This document shows positions 42,114-51,542 of a stretch of DNA of 64,000 nt, piece by piece. The translations under genes and the position numbers were made by a program. The stretch is taken from positions 295,215 through 359,214 of the forward strand of contig NZ_AQWL01000003.1 of assembly GCF_000376425.1 (NCBI RefSeq), written 5' to 3'. Origin of the DNA: Thiobacillus denitrificans DSM 12475 (GTDB lineage: Bacteria > Pseudomonadota > Gammaproteobacteria > Burkholderiales > Thiobacillaceae). The notes under the pieces were generated by a model. It was not told where the DNA came from. It saw only the letters and a program-made list of their open reading frames with translations, and searched no databases. Position 1 is the stretch's first letter; each line of letters starts with the position of its first letter.

Positions 42114-42818
42114 TTGCATATCTTCGATGCGCAGATCACGGCGATCACGTCCGCCACGCCCAGCATCCGCGTCCTGCACCTTGCCATCCCCGATGCCGCC
42201 TTCCGTTTTTTGCCGGGCCAATGGGTGGACCTCAGCATCGAGGCCGACGGGATGACCCACACTGCGGGCTATTCCATCATCACCTCGCCCATCCATCGGG
42301 GCGGAATCGAACTGGCGATCAAGGCCAGCGCACGGCATCCGGTGGCACGCTGGGTGCACGAGCATGCGCGAACAGGCGACACCGTTCGCGTATCGCAGGG
42401 CCAGGGGCCGTTTGTCTACCTTCCCGAAATGAGCGACAACGTGGTGCTGATCGGCGGCGGCGTGGGCGTCACGCCACTGCTGTCCATCTTCCGCCATGTG
42501 CGCGATGTCCGCCTTTCGACCCGCGTGCACCTGGTCTACAGCGTATCGGACAGCCGCGAAATCCTGTTCCGCGACGAACTCGATGCCGCGATTCAGGCAC
42601 ATTCCAACCTGCATGCGAGCATCACCGTCACCCAGTCCGACCCCCGCTGGCACGGCCTCACCGGCCGCATCGATCCGGTCAAGCTGCACGCGCTCGACGT
42701 GCCGGACGACACGCTGTATTACCTGTGCGGCCCCAAGGGCATGGTCGAGGACATGAGCGTCATGCTGCACAATCTGGGCGTGCCGATGAACCGCATCATT
42801 TTCGAGAAGTGGTGGTAG
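42114..42818 (+). CDS. FAD/NAD(P)-binding oxidoreductase, OXNAD1-like
   Basis: Ferredoxin-NADP-reductase-fold protein (234 residues) without a ferredoxin domain. FAD-binding beta barrel (FLPGQWVDLSI, TAGYSIITSP), NAD(P) domain GGGVGVTPLLSIFRH and the C-terminal CGPKGMVEDM and FEKWW ending. Electron acceptor unknown. Start is TTG at 42114, three bases after msrB; coupling with msrB suggests it may serve thiol or redox repair, but this is context only. Confidence 0.85.
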   Translation: MHIFDAQITAITSATPSIRVLHLAIPDAAFRFLPGQWVDLSIEADGMTHTAGYSIITSPIHRGGIELAIKASARHPVARWVHEHARTGDTVRVSQGQGPFVYLPEMSDNVVLIGGGVGVTPLLSIFRHVRDVRLSTRVHLVYSVSDSREILFRDELDAAIQAHSNLHASITVTQSDPRWHGLTGRIDPVKLHALDVPDDTLYYLCGPKGMVEDMSVMLHNLGVPMNRIIFEKWW

Positions 42819-42902
42819 CCACCGGAGATGGCCCGATTCGACTATTAAGGAAACCACCCGGCCTGTGTATGTTTAACCTCTCAACCTGAACGGAGACCCC
42901 TC

Positions 42903-43841
42903 ATGCGTATCTTTTCCCTGCTCGCCGCCATGGCTTTCTGCACGTCGGCAATGGCCGGCCCCAATGACGTCGTCCGCTCCTACCCGCCTCAAGAGGTCGC
43001 GGCGGGAACCTATGTCATCCATGGCCCGCAAGGCCTGCCGTCGGCAGCCAACCAGAGCTTCATGAACAATCCGGCCTGGATCGTCACCGCCGATGGGGTG
43101 GTGGTGATCGACCCAGGTTCCAGCGTACAGGTCGGCCGCATGGTGGTAGCCCAGATCCGCAAGACGACCGACAAGCCGGTCACCCATGTATTCGATACCC
43201 ACGTCCACGGCGACCACTGGCTTGGCAACCAGGCGATCCTGGAAGCCTGGCCCAAAGCCACGCTCGTCGCCCATCCCGACATGATCAAGCAGGCCCATAA
43301 TGGTGCCGATGCGTTCTGGATCCAGCTGATGTCGGACATGACCGGCGGCTACACCGATGGCACCCGCGCCGTGATTCCCACCATCGAGGCGGCCGACGGC
43401 CAGGAATTCAGGATCGGCGGCAAGACCTTCCGCATTCACTCGTCGACCGACGCGCACAGCAAGACCGACCTGATGATCGAGATGGTGGAAGACCGTATCC
43501 TGTTCACCGCGGACAACGTATTGAACCGCCAGGTGATGAACCTGCGCGACGGCACCTTCAAGGGGGTAATGAAGGCGACCGACCGGGCGCTTGCCCTCAA
43601 CATGGCGCTCTACGTGCCGGGTCACGGCAAGACCGGGGACCGCGAGTTCGTCACGGAACAGAAGGCCTATTTCGACATCCTGATGACGGAAGTGCGGCGC
43701 ATGTACGACGAAGGCAAGAGCGACTACGAGATGAAGCCGGTCATCGCCGAGAAACTCAAGGCCTACCAGGGCTGGGCGGAGTGGGACACCAACCTGGGGC
43801 AGCAGATCAGTCTGGCGATCCTCGAAATCGAACAGGAATAA
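42903..43841 (+). CDS. exported metallo-beta-lactamase-fold hydrolase (SoxH-like)
   Basis: 312-residue MBL-fold protein with a signal peptide (LLAAMAFCTSAMAG). The zinc motif THVHGDHWLGNQAIL, the later STDAHSKTDLMIEM and LYVPGHGKTGD supply ligands. It resembles SoxH and quinoprotein-associated periplasmic hydrolases rather than lactamases; substrate unknown. Start ATG with CGGAGA upstream; 84-base gap after the reductase, so it may have its own promoter. Confidence 0.8.
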   Translation: MRIFSLLAAMAFCTSAMAGPNDVVRSYPPQEVAAGTYVIHGPQGLPSAANQSFMNNPAWIVTADGVVVIDPGSSVQVGRMVVAQIRKTTDKPVTHVFDTHVHGDHWLGNQAILEAWPKATLVAHPDMIKQAHNGADAFWIQLMSDMTGGYTDGTRAVIPTIEAADGQEFRIGGKTFRIHSSTDAHSKTDLMIEMVEDRILFTADNVLNRQVMNLRDGTFKGVMKATDRALALNMALYVPGHGKTGDREFVTEQKAYFDILMTEVRRMYDEGKSDYEMKPVIAEKLKAYQGWAEWDTNLGQQISLAILEIEQE

Positions 43842-43886
43842 AACCTGCGGGTACTGCATCCCTCGGGCTGCGGTGCCCGCGAAGAA

Positions 43887-44228
43887 TCAGTGCAGGCGGG
43901 TCACGCTGGCGACACGACCGGGCTGCCACTCCCCGTCGAGGCTCACCCATTCGACCCGCTCACCGAGCATGCGGATCATGCCCGGGCGACGGTTGTCGCC
44001 GGTATCGGAAAACTCGAAACGGTAATCGCGCTGAAACTGCAGCTGGCCGCTGCCGTTACGGGCAAAGCGGGTTTTGCTCAAGGCCACGCTCTCGTCCAGA
44101 AACTGCAGCCCGGCGTCGGCACAGGCGCGTCGACCGACGGCGACAGCCTGTTCGCGCGCCTGCATGCCGGCATACCAGTACCAGCCGGCCGCGCCGAACA
44201 ATCCCAGCAGGATGATTTCCCAGCTCAC
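43887..44228 (-). CDS. DUF3301 family protein
   Basis: 113-residue protein with one N-terminal membrane helix (IILLGLFGAAGWYWYAG) and the DUF3301 core: REQAVAVGRRACADAGLQFLDESV, LSKTRFARNGSGQL and QRDYRFEFSDTGDNRRPG. Function unknown. GTG start overlaps the rhlE stop (GTGA). Confidence 0.85.
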   Translation of the reverse strand: MSWEIILLGLFGAAGWYWYAGMQAREQAVAVGRRACADAGLQFLDESVALSKTRFARNGSGQLQFQRDYRFEFSDTGDNRRPGMIRMLGERVEWVSLDGEWQPGRVASVTRLH

Positions 44229-45604
44229 TGCCCTGCCGTGTCGGGCTTGACCGGGCTGCGGAACAGTGCCGCCACCTGCTTCTTGGGAGGCTGGCGCAGC
44301 GGAACCGGCGCGGTGTCGAGCAGCGGCGCATCGCTCGGCACATAGGGGGCATCGAACAATGCATCGCGCGCAACGGCGGGCCTGCCGCGCGGGGCGCCGC
44401 GCTCGCCGTGACGCTCCGGCTGGCGCGGCGCACGCGACTGATACGCGGGAACGTCCGCCGCACCCGGCTCGAAGCCAGGAACGATCACCGGATCGAGCGT
44501 ACTGCCGATGAGTTTCTCGATGTCCCTGAGATAGCGCGTTTCGGATTCGCTCACCAGCGAAATCGCCTCGCCCTGGGCGCCCGCGCGGCCGGTGCGGCCG
44601 ATGCGGTGCACGTAGTCCTCGGCGTTGTGCGGCAGGTCGTAGTTGACGACGAAGGGCAGCGCCTCGATGTCGATGCCGCGCGCCGCGACGTCGGTGGCGA
44701 CCAGCACGCGCAGGGTGCCGGTCTTGAAGGCGTCCAGTGCCTTGATGCGCTCCTGCTGGGTCTTGTCGCCGTGGATGGCGTCGGCATGCAGTCCCAGTTT
44801 GTTGAGTTCGTTGGCAAGTCGGTTGCAGCCGAGCTTGGTGCCGGTGAACACCAGCACCTGCCGCAGGTCGCGGCTCTTGATCAGATGCGCCAGCAGCTGC
44901 CGCTTGCGCTCGTGATGCACCGGGTGCATCACCTGGGTGATGGTGACGGCCGTAGCGTTGCGCGCCACTTCGATGAAGGCGGGGTTATTGAGGATGCTGT
45001 CGGCGAGCTTGCGGATTTCTTCCGGGAAGGTGGCCGAGAACATCATGTTCACCCGCTGCGCCGGCAGCAGGGCGACAATGCGCTTCAAGTCGGGCATGAA
45101 GCCCATGTCGAGCATACGGTCGGCCTCGTCGAGCACCAGGGTGTTGACCTGGGTCAGCATCAGCGTCTTGTTCTGTACGTGGTCGAGCAGGCGACCGGGT
45201 GTCGCCACCAGGATTTCGACGCCGGCCTTCAGGATCGGGATCTGAGTGTTGATGTTGACGCCGCCGTACACCACCAGCGAGCGCAGCGGCACATGCTTGC
45301 AATAGGTCTTGATGCTTTCCTCGACCTGGATCGCCAGTTCGCGCGTGGGGGTGAGGATCAGCGCACGGATCGGATGCTTGGCCGGCGAGGTGCCGGTGTT
45401 GGCGAACGGCAGCAGGCGCTGGATCAGCGGCAGCGCGAATGCGGCGGTCTTGCCGGTGCCTGTCTGCGCCGCGCCGAGGATGTCGCCGCCTCGCAGGGCC
45501 AGGGGGATCACCTGTTCCTGAATCGGCGTCGGCGAGACATAGCCCATTTCATCGAGGGCACGCAGGATGTCGGGCGCCAGCCCGAGTTCAGCAAAATTCG
45601 TCAA
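44225..45604 (-). CDS. rhlE: DEAD-box RNA helicase RhlE
   Basis: ATP-dependent RNA helicase (459 residues) for ribosome maturation and RNA decay. Q-motif region (PTPIQEQVIPLALRG), AQTGTGKTAAFALP, PTRELAIQVEE, ATPGRLLDH, VLDEADRMLDMGF, FSATFPEEI, ATDVAARGIDIE and HRIGRTGRAGAQG are all present. After the core (about residue 380) comes a low-complexity, basic tail typical of RhlE. Cotranscribed with the DUF3301 gene. Confidence 0.94.
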   Translation of the reverse strand: MTNFAELGLAPDILRALDEMGYVSPTPIQEQVIPLALRGGDILGAAQTGTGKTAAFALPLIQRLLPFANTGTSPAKHPIRALILTPTRELAIQVEESIKTYCKHVPLRSLVVYGGVNINTQIPILKAGVEILVATPGRLLDHVQNKTLMLTQVNTLVLDEADRMLDMGFMPDLKRIVALLPAQRVNMMFSATFPEEIRKLADSILNNPAFIEVARNATAVTITQVMHPVHHERKRQLLAHLIKSRDLRQVLVFTGTKLGCNRLANELNKLGLHADAIHGDKTQQERIKALDAFKTGTLRVLVATDVAARGIDIEALPFVVNYDLPHNAEDYVHRIGRTGRAGAQGEAISLVSESETRYLRDIEKLIGSTLDPVIVPGFEPGAADVPAYQSRAPRQPERHGERGAPRGRPAVARDALFDAPYVPSDAPLLDTAPVPLRQPPKKQVAALFRSPVKPDTAGQ

Positions 45605-45658
45605 AGTCTGTCCAGTGAAATTTCTGGTCCGGTTAGGTTCGATCAGGCGCCCGGCCGG

Positions 45659-46417
45659 CTAGATCCGGATCCAGCCGAAGCCTGTCGTCTGGCAGGCCAC
45701 GCGCACGTCTTCGTCCGCACAGTCCAGCACCCGGGCCAGGGCGCGCTGCGCCAGGGCGGACGTGTTGTTCTTTTTCGATACGTGCGCCGCCATCACGCAT
45801 TGAAGTTTTTCGTGCTTCAGCCTATCCAGCAGGGCCGCCGACTGGCCGTTCTCCAGATGGCCGAAGCGCCCGCCCACCCGACGCTTGAGACTCGCCGGGT
45901 AGGGCCCGCTCTCCAGCATCTCCGCATCGTGGTTGCATTCCAGCACCAGCGCGTCGACGCCGTAAAGCATGGCCTCGATATGCGGCGTGCTGCACCCCGC
46001 ATCGGTCAGCACGCCAAGCCGGCGATCGCCGTCGCCGAACACGTACTGCACCGGCTCGCGCGCATCGTGCGGCACCGGAAAGGGCTGGATTTCCAGGCCG
46101 TCCACCGCAAACGCCGCGTGGCTGTCGATCACCTGCACCGCCACGCCGTCGAGATCCTGCGCCATCGCCAGGGTGCCGGCGGTCAGCCACACCGGCAGCC
46201 TGTGCTTGCGGGCCAGCCGCCCCACCCCGCCGATATGGTCGCTGTGTTCGTGCGTGACGACGATCCCGGCCAGGTCAGACGCCTGCAGATCGAGCCGCGC
46301 CAGCCGTGCAATGCTGTCGGCCAGGCCGAAACCGCAGTCCAGCAGCACCCGGGTGGAGCCGGCCTCGACCACCAGGCCGTTGCCTTCGCTGCCGCTGCCT
46401 AGGCAGGCAAACCGCAT
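45659..46417 (-). CDS. MBL-fold metallohydrolase, WalJ/YycJ-like
   Basis: 252-residue cytosolic metallo-beta-lactamase-fold protein. Start MRFACLGSGSEGNGLVVEAG, zinc motif VTHEHSDHIGG, LTDAGCSTPHIEAML and LECNHDAEML, typical of the YycJ group of putative nucleases. Substrate not known. It lies 16 bases after bamC. Confidence 0.85.
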   Translation of the reverse strand: MRFACLGSGSEGNGLVVEAGSTRVLLDCGFGLADSIARLARLDLQASDLAGIVVTHEHSDHIGGVGRLARKHRLPVWLTAGTLAMAQDLDGVAVQVIDSHAAFAVDGLEIQPFPVPHDAREPVQYVFGDGDRRLGVLTDAGCSTPHIEAMLYGVDALVLECNHDAEMLESGPYPASLKRRVGGRFGHLENGQSAALLDRLKHEKLQCVMAAHVSKKNNTSALAQRALARVLDCADEDVRVACQTTGFGWIRI

Positions 46418-46433
46418 TACGCGCCTTCCCGCG

Positions 46434-47534
46434 TCACTTCAATTCTTTATGCAGCAGATTGACGATGCGATTCTGCGTATTGGTATCGACCGGCTTGCCG
46501 TCGACCCCGCTGACGTTGACCCGGCTCTTGTCGCCCGCCTCGTTCACCACGATCTGCAGTTGCGGCGAAGTCTGCTCCTTCTTGCTGCGCCAGAACGCGA
46601 ATTTGGCCAGTATGCCATCGTCGCGCTTGCTGGCGTTGTCGACGTCGGGATCGATGTAGCGTACAAAATATACGCCCTTGGAGCGGTCACGGTCTTCCAC
46701 CGCAAAGCCGACGCGATCCAGTGCCAGGCCGACGCGGCGCCAGGCGCGGTCGAAATTCTCGTCCATTTCCAGCACCGGGGCTCCGGCTTCGCGGACGATA
46801 CGCGCCTGTTCCGGTGTCTGCTGCTTGGCCAGCAGGGTCTGGGCACGATTTTCCTCCACCCCGAAACGCAGCATCAGGCGGCGCAGCATCTCGGCCTCGA
46901 GTTCGGGATCGGCCGGGCGCGGCTGCCATACGGTCTTGTCCTTGCCCTCGGTGGCATAGACTTCCATCATGCCGCGGTGGCTGATGTAGATCTCGGTGCC
47001 GTCCTTGCCGGCTTCGATGCGTGTGCGAAATTTGTCGCGCTCGGGCGTGGAATACAGGCCGTCGAGCACCTTGCCCAGCGTACGGCGAATCGCATCCTGC
47101 GGGATATTGGCACGGTTCTCCGCCCAGTCGGTTTCGATCACGCCGGTTTCAGGCGATTCCAGATTGACGAGAAAACCGGTCTCCTGCCAGAAATCCTTGA
47201 TCACCGGCCACACCTGCTGGGGCGTCGCCTGCACTACCAGCCAGCGCTGGCTGCCGGCGCGCTCGATGCGTGCCTTGTCCTGCGCGGGCAGCAGGGTTTG
47301 TGCGCCGCTTGGGGTGGCTTTGCGCTCCTGGCTGTAGGTCGACAGGGTGGCCGTGCCGCTGCCCTGGGTATCGGGAATCGCGTAGCGGTTGTCCCCCGTC
47401 GGCGCGGTGAGGTCGGGCGGCACTTCCAGCGTCGGCAGCTTGTTGGCCGACTTGTAATCGATCTTTTTGGATTCCACGATGCCGCAACCCGAGGCCGTCA
47501 GGGCAAGCATCAAAAACAGGGGGAATAAACGCAT
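46434..47534 (-). CDS. bamC: outer membrane assembly lipoprotein BamC (NlpB/DapX)
   Basis: 366-residue lipoprotein of the Bam complex. Lipobox LALTASGC near residue 17, an unstructured N-terminal stretch with YKSANKLPTLEVPPDLT (the BamD-contacting part), and two helix-grip domains (RWLVVQATPQQVWPVIKDFW and VLEMDENFDRAWRRVGLALD). Placed 27 bases after dapA, the conserved dapA-bamC order. Confidence 0.93.
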   Translation of the reverse strand: MRLFPLFLMLALTASGCGIVESKKIDYKSANKLPTLEVPPDLTAPTGDNRYAIPDTQGSGTATLSTYSQERKATPSGAQTLLPAQDKARIERAGSQRWLVVQATPQQVWPVIKDFWQETGFLVNLESPETGVIETDWAENRANIPQDAIRRTLGKVLDGLYSTPERDKFRTRIEAGKDGTEIYISHRGMMEVYATEGKDKTVWQPRPADPELEAEMLRRLMLRFGVEENRAQTLLAKQQTPEQARIVREAGAPVLEMDENFDRAWRRVGLALDRVGFAVEDRDRSKGVYFVRYIDPDVDNASKRDDGILAKFAFWRSKKEQTSPQLQIVVNEAGDKSRVNVSGVDGKPVDTNTQNRIVNLLHKELK

Positions 47535-47561
47535 ATCGGCAAGGATCCTGAATCAAAGGGC

Positions 47562-48452
47562 TTACATCAAACCGGCGTGGCGCATCGCGTCACGCAGGGT
47601 GTCGTGCAGACCGGTAGACAGCGGGGTCAGCGGCAGGCGCAGTGCGGGCCGGATCAATCCCAGCTCGGCGCAGGCCCACTTGACCGGAATCGGGTTGGCC
47701 TCGACGAACAGTTTGCTGTGCAGCGGCAGCAGTCTATTGTTGAGTTCGCGCGCGCGCGGCAAATTGCCTTCGAACGCCGCCACGCACATCTCGTGCATCA
47801 GTTGCGGCGCCACATTGGCGGTAACCGAAATCACCCCATGCCCGCCCAGCAGCATGAATGGCAGCGCCGTGGCGTCGTCGCCGCTGTACAGCGCGAAATC
47901 CGCGGGCGCGCGGCGCAGCAGATCCGACGCGCGCTCGATGTTGCCGCTGGCGTCCTTGACGCCGACGATGCCCGGCACTTCGGCCAGCCGCAGCGTGGTG
48001 TCGTTGGCCAGATCGGCCACCGTCCGCCCCGGGACGTTGTACAGAATCAGCGGCAGGTCGACCGCTTCGGCAATCTTCCGGTAATGCTGGTAGAGGCCTT
48101 CCTGCGTCGGCTTGTTGTAGTACGGCACCACCGACAGGCCGGCCTGCGCACCGGCGCGTTTGGCACATTCGGTGAGTTCGATCGCTTCGCTGGTCGAGTT
48201 CGCGCCGGTCCCGGCAATGACCGGCACCCGCCCGGCGGCCTGCTCGACGGTGGTGCGGATCAGCAGGCAGTGCTCGTCATAGCTGACCGTCGGCGATTCG
48301 CCGGTGGTGCCGACGATGACAATGCCATCCGTTCCCGCTGCGATGTGCCAATCGATCAGCCTGCGCAGCGCATCGAGGTCGAGCGCGCCATCGTCTGTCA
48401 TGGGGGTGACAATCGCAACCAGGCTTCCTCCGATCCTATTCATTTCTGCCAT
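47562..48452 (-). CDS. dapA: 4-hydroxy-tetrahydrodipicolinate synthase
   Basis: Condenses pyruvate with aspartate semialdehyde in lysine/diaminopimelate synthesis (296 residues). Schiff-base lysine in [42 protein letters not shown] and YNVPGRTV are intact. Start MAEMNRIGG; an ATG three codons on is possible. First gene of dapA-bamC-MBL. Confidence 0.96.
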   Translation of the reverse strand: MAEMNRIGGSLVAIVTPMTDDGALDLDALRRLIDWHIAAGTDGIVIVGTTGESPTVSYDEHCLLIRTTVEQAAGRVPVIAGTGANSTSEAIELTECAKRAGAQAGLSVVPYYNKPTQEGLYQHYRKIAEAVDLPLILYNVPGRTVADLANDTTLRLAEVPGIVGVKDASGNIERASDLLRRAPADFALYSGDDATALPFMLLGGHGVISVTANVAPQLMHEMCVAAFEGNLPRARELNNRLLPLHSKLFVEANPIPVKWACAELGLIRPALRLPLTPLSTGLHDTLRDAMRHAGLM

Positions 48453-48546
48453 GTTGTTTCCGCCGCTTAAATTTCAGGCCCGCGCCGTCGTCCGGGCGGG
48501 GTAACGATAAATCGCAACATTCTAATCCATCTGGCCACGCCTGGCT

Positions 48547-49296
48547 TTATCTCGGAACGAGCCTGCCAAGCCAGCCGGTCAGTTGTTCGATACCCAGCCC
48601 GACGCCGTGCGCGACCAGCGGCACCGCCCATACCCAGGCCGCCATCAGCCCCAGCGCAGCTATCCCCAGCCCGGCCGAGAACATGTCGAGTCCCGGCGTG
48701 GTGCGCGCGACGATGCCGAACGCCAGCTGGATCAGCAGCGCCAGCGCCAGCAGCGGCAAGGCCAGCTGCGCGCCGGTGGCAAACAGCCAGCCGGCGGATT
48801 CGGCCAGCTGGCGCAGATCGGCCGCAGCGGGCAGGACGGCGACCGGCATGGCGGCGAAACTGTCGCGCAGCGCATCGACGACCAGCAGATGGCCGCTGGC
48901 GCCCAGAAACGCCAGTGCCGCCAGCCACCCCGCGAGCGCGCGCCAGGCGGCATCCGCCGGGGCGGCCTGCTCGGCGGTCAGCGTCAGCAGGCCGCCGCTC
49001 GCGGTGTGGCCGGTCCATAGCAGCACGGCGGCCACCGCGGCAAACACCAGCCACACGCAAAGCGCCAGCGCCGCGCCCCAGACGACCTCCATCCCCAATG
49101 CCAGCATGCCGGCCACGCTGAAGGGCGCGACCGCATCGACCGCCAGGCCCGGCGTCAGCACGGCGGCCAGCACCGCAGCCATGAACAGGCGCAACAGCAA
49201 CGGCAGGCGACCGGTCAGCGGGTCGAATACCGCCCATCCGGCAAGGCGGGCGAAGGCGAACAGCCAGGCCGCCAGACTCGCTTCACTCAGGGGCAT
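48547..49296 (-). CDS. fliR: flagellar export apparatus protein FliR
   Basis: Inner-membrane export-gate protein (249 residues) with about six hydrophobic helices. Recognisable parts are FARLAGWAVFDPLTG at the N-terminus and the segment FGIVARTTPGLDMFSAGLGIAAL, equivalent to the family PQ/NVF region but divergent. Last gene of the flagellar operon, seven bases after fliQ. Confidence 0.88.
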   Translation of the reverse strand: MPLSEASLAAWLFAFARLAGWAVFDPLTGRLPLLLRLFMAAVLAAVLTPGLAVDAVAPFSVAGMLALGMEVVWGAALALCVWLVFAAVAAVLLWTGHTASGGLLTLTAEQAAPADAAWRALAGWLAALAFLGASGHLLVVDALRDSFAAMPVAVLPAAADLRQLAESAGWLFATGAQLALPLLALALLIQLAFGIVARTTPGLDMFSAGLGIAALGLMAAWVWAVPLVAHGVGLGIEQLTGWLGRLVPR

Positions 49297-49303
49297 GTCC
49301 CGC

Positions 49304-49558
49304 TCATTCGACGAGAACAGAAAAATCGGTCAGCAGCGTGCGCGCAAACTCCACCAGCTGGCCGCCCATCCAGCTGCCCAGCACCGCCAGCACGATCAGC
49401 ATGACGATGAGCTTGGGCACGAAGGACAGCGTGGGTTCGAGAATCTGCGTGGCGGCCTGGAACAGGCTGATGGCGAATGCAGTCAGCAGGCCTGCCAGCA
49501 ACACCGGCGCGGCCAGCAGCATCACCAGCCAGAGCGCGTCGCGGGCGAGGTCTTCCAT
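49304..49558 (-). CDS. fliQ: flagellar export apparatus protein FliQ
   Basis: Two-helix export-gate protein (84 residues, a few short of the usual 89). Family markers: LLAAPVLLAGLLTAFAISLFQAATQ and ILEPTLSFVPKLIVMLIV. Its ATG shares a base with the fliP stop. Complete by all signs. Confidence 0.93.
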   Translation of the reverse strand: MEDLARDALWLVMLLAAPVLLAGLLTAFAISLFQAATQILEPTLSFVPKLIVMLIVLAVLGSWMGGQLVEFARTLLTDFSVLVE

Positions 49559-50286
49559 CAGAAGCTACCGAGCAGGGAGCCGACCAGCAGATGCCAGCCG
49601 TCGACCGTAACGAACAGCAACAGTTTCAAGGGCAGCGATACCAGTTGCGGCGGCAGCATGATCATGCCCAGCGCAGTCAGCACGGCGGCGACCACCAGGT
49701 CGATCACCAGGAACGGCAGCACCACCATGAAACCGATCTGGAACGCAGTCTTGAGTTCGCTGGTGAGAAAGGCCGGCGCCAGCGCGGCCAGCGGCACGCT
49801 ATCCGCCTGCTTCGGGTTAATGCTCTTGTCGTCGCCGATGAAGAGATCGAGATCCTCGGCGCGCGTCTGCCGCAGCATGAAGCTTTTCAGCGGCGCCGCG
49901 GCCTGTTCGGCCGCGGCGTTGAATGTCAGCACGCCGGAGAGATAAGGCTGATAGGCCTCGCTGTTGATGGTCTTCAGCGCCGGCGACATCACGAAAATCG
50001 TCAGCAGCACCGCCAGCCCCATCAGCACCAGATTCGGCGGCGCAGTGTGGCTGCCCAGCCCCTGCCGCAGCAGGAACAGCACCACGGCGATACGGGTGAA
50101 GGCCGTGAACGCCAGCAGCAAGGCCGGCAGGAACGGGAACAGCAGCAGCCAGGGCAGGCTTGTGCCCGGCACTCCGATCACCTGCCCGCCCGCACCGGGC
50201 GTCACACTCAGCAACGGCACGCTGGTTTCCGCACCCACGGCCGGCGCGCTCAGGCCCAGCGCGATCAACAGCAGTATCGTTTTCAT
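49558..50286 (-). CDS. fliP: flagellar export apparatus protein FliP
   Basis: Core subunit of the FliPQR export gate (242 residues). A cleavable signal (LLIALGLSAPAVGA) precedes family segments LLAFTAFTRIAVVLFLLRQGLG, PPNLVLMGLAVLLTIFVM, ALAPAFLTSELKTAFQIGF and MIMLPPQLVSLPLKLLLFV. Start at 50286, overlapping the fliO stop; the frame open upstream belongs to no gene. Confidence 0.94.
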   Translation of the reverse strand: MKTILLLIALGLSAPAVGAETSVPLLSVTPGAGGQVIGVPGTSLPWLLLFPFLPALLLAFTAFTRIAVVLFLLRQGLGSHTAPPNLVLMGLAVLLTIFVMSPALKTINSEAYQPYLSGVLTFNAAAEQAAAPLKSFMLRQTRAEDLDLFIGDDKSINPKQADSVPLAALAPAFLTSELKTAFQIGFMVVLPFLVIDLVVAAVLTALGMIMLPPQLVSLPLKLLLFVTVDGWHLLVGSLLGSF

Positions 50287-50627
50287 CGCGCGTGCTCCGC
50301 CGGCAATTGCGCCTGCCCGGGCTTCGGCAGGGTATGCAGCAGCCGCACGTTGCCGCCGCCCACGCCCAACAGCAGCCAGGTGTCGTCGACTTCGACCACC
50401 ACCACGCGTTCGCGTGCGCCGACCGCGGTCGTTCCCACCACCTTGACCGCGCCTTGTGCGCCCATGCCCGGCAGATAGCGGCGGGCGAACCACGCCACCG
50501 CGACGAATCCGCCGAGGATCAGTGCCAGGCTCAGCAGCACCGTCAACATGCTGCTGGCGGTGCCGGATGCGGCGAACGCCGGGAACGGAATCAGCAGCGA
50601 CGCGCCTGCGGCGACAAATCTAGCCAT
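50283..50627 (-). CDS. fliO: flagellar biosynthetic protein FliO
   Basis: Small membrane protein (114 residues) that helps assemble FliP rings. A signal-like N-terminus, one strong helix (MLTVLLSLALILGGFVAVAWF) and the cytoplasmic beta domain KVVGTTAVGARERVVVVEVDDTWLLLGVG are characteristic. It overlaps the upstream unknown gene by eight bases and fliP by four. Confidence 0.9.
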   Translation of the reverse strand: MARFVAAGASLLIPFPAFAASGTASSMLTVLLSLALILGGFVAVAWFARRYLPGMGAQGAVKVVGTTAVGARERVVVVEVDDTWLLLGVGGGNVRLLHTLPKPGQAQLPAEHAR

Positions 50628-51090
50628 GCCGGATGACCTCCCGCGCCCAGCGCGTCATATCGGTTGTGTGAGCCGGCAACTGCACGGCGAGCGTCGCCGG
50701 CACAGGATCGGTCGTGATGTGCCACGCCAGCGCGGGGGGCAGCGTGGGCGCCACCGCCGTATCCAGCCAGCATTCTGCCAGTAGGGTATCGAGAGTGCGC
50801 AGCAGGCTGCGTGGCACGAAGGGCGCGGCAGCCCCCGGGCGCCGCCCGCCAAGGCGGCACGTCAACCATAAGGTGGCCAGCGCAGCATCGGGTTGCCAGT
50901 CGGGTGCCGCCGGCGCGCCGCCGGCGGCGGCAGCCACCGGTACCCGCGCTGCCGCCTGAACCGGCAGACGCAGACGCGCGCCCAGCGTCGCGGCAAGCTT
51001 GCGGGTCAGCCGCGCCTGCAAAGGGTCGGGCGCCGCGGGATGCGCCGTCAGAAAAGCGATTTCGGCGGACGTCAGCTCAAGCAGCCGCAT
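50620..51090 (-). CDS. unrecognised flagellar-operon protein (gene X)
   Basis: 156 residues from ATG 51090, which shares a base with the fliJ stop. No signal peptide or membrane helix; alanine, leucine, proline and arginine-rich. Visible parts: LQARLTRKLAATLGARLRLP, then a segment around ATLWLTCRLGGR and LLRTLDTLLAECWL, and a C-terminus ALAWHITTDPVPATLAVQLP. It stands where fliK, fliL, fliM and fliN normally lie. The layout loosely recalls the N-terminal part of SctQ/FliM-like switch proteins, but the SpoA domain of FliM/FliN is absent. I do not recognise it; coding is supported by tight overlaps on both sides. Confidence 0.6.
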   Translation of the reverse strand: MRLLELTSAEIAFLTAHPAAPDPLQARLTRKLAATLGARLRLPVQAAARVPVAAAAGGAPAAPDWQPDAALATLWLTCRLGGRRPGAAAPFVPRSLLRTLDTLLAECWLDTAVAPTLPPALAWHITTDPVPATLAVQLPAHTTDMTRWAREVIRHG

Positions 51091-51542
51091 CAGCGCACCC
51101 GGCGGCCGGCATCGCGCCGATGTGTCAGTTCGACCAGCTCGTCGTGAGCGCGCTGCTCGATGCGTCTCTGCTGGACGGCGGCCTGGGCCCGATGACGCTG
51201 CTCTAGCAGCCGCAAGGCTTTCACCTGCTGCTCGGCCTGCATCCATTCGGCCAGCCGCGCCTGCCAGTCACGGTACGCAGCGGCGATGGCGTCCTGGGCC
51301 GCCTGCATTTCAGCGGCCTGCGCGTGCTGCAAACGATTCATTTCCTGCAATTGCGCCGCCGCCACGCCGCCGCGCAATTCGCTGGCCAGCTGCGCGATGT
51401 GAGCGTCGCGCAGCACGGCAAGCTGCACCTGCCGGCCGCGCGCGCGCAGCCAGACGCCATGCGCGAGCTTGACCGCGCGCGCCAGCGTTTCGCCGCGCCG
51501 CTCCGCCAGCTGCAGCACCCGCTCCAGGGCAAACGGCTTCAC
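51090..51542 (-). CDS. fliJ: flagellar export chaperone FliJ
   Basis: Coiled-coil stalk protein (150 residues) of the flagellar ATPase. Starts [21 protein letters not shown] and continues as a long, heptad-rich helix ([36 protein letters not shown]). Length fits FliJ. It overlaps the fliI stop by four bases. Confidence 0.85.
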   Translation of the reverse strand: MKPFALERVLQLAERRGETLARAVKLAHGVWLRARGRQVQLAVLRDAHIAQLASELRGGVAAAQLQEMNRLQHAQAAEMQAAQDAIAAAYRDWQARLAEWMQAEQQVKALRLLEQRHRAQAAVQQRRIEQRAHDELVELTHRRDAGRRVR

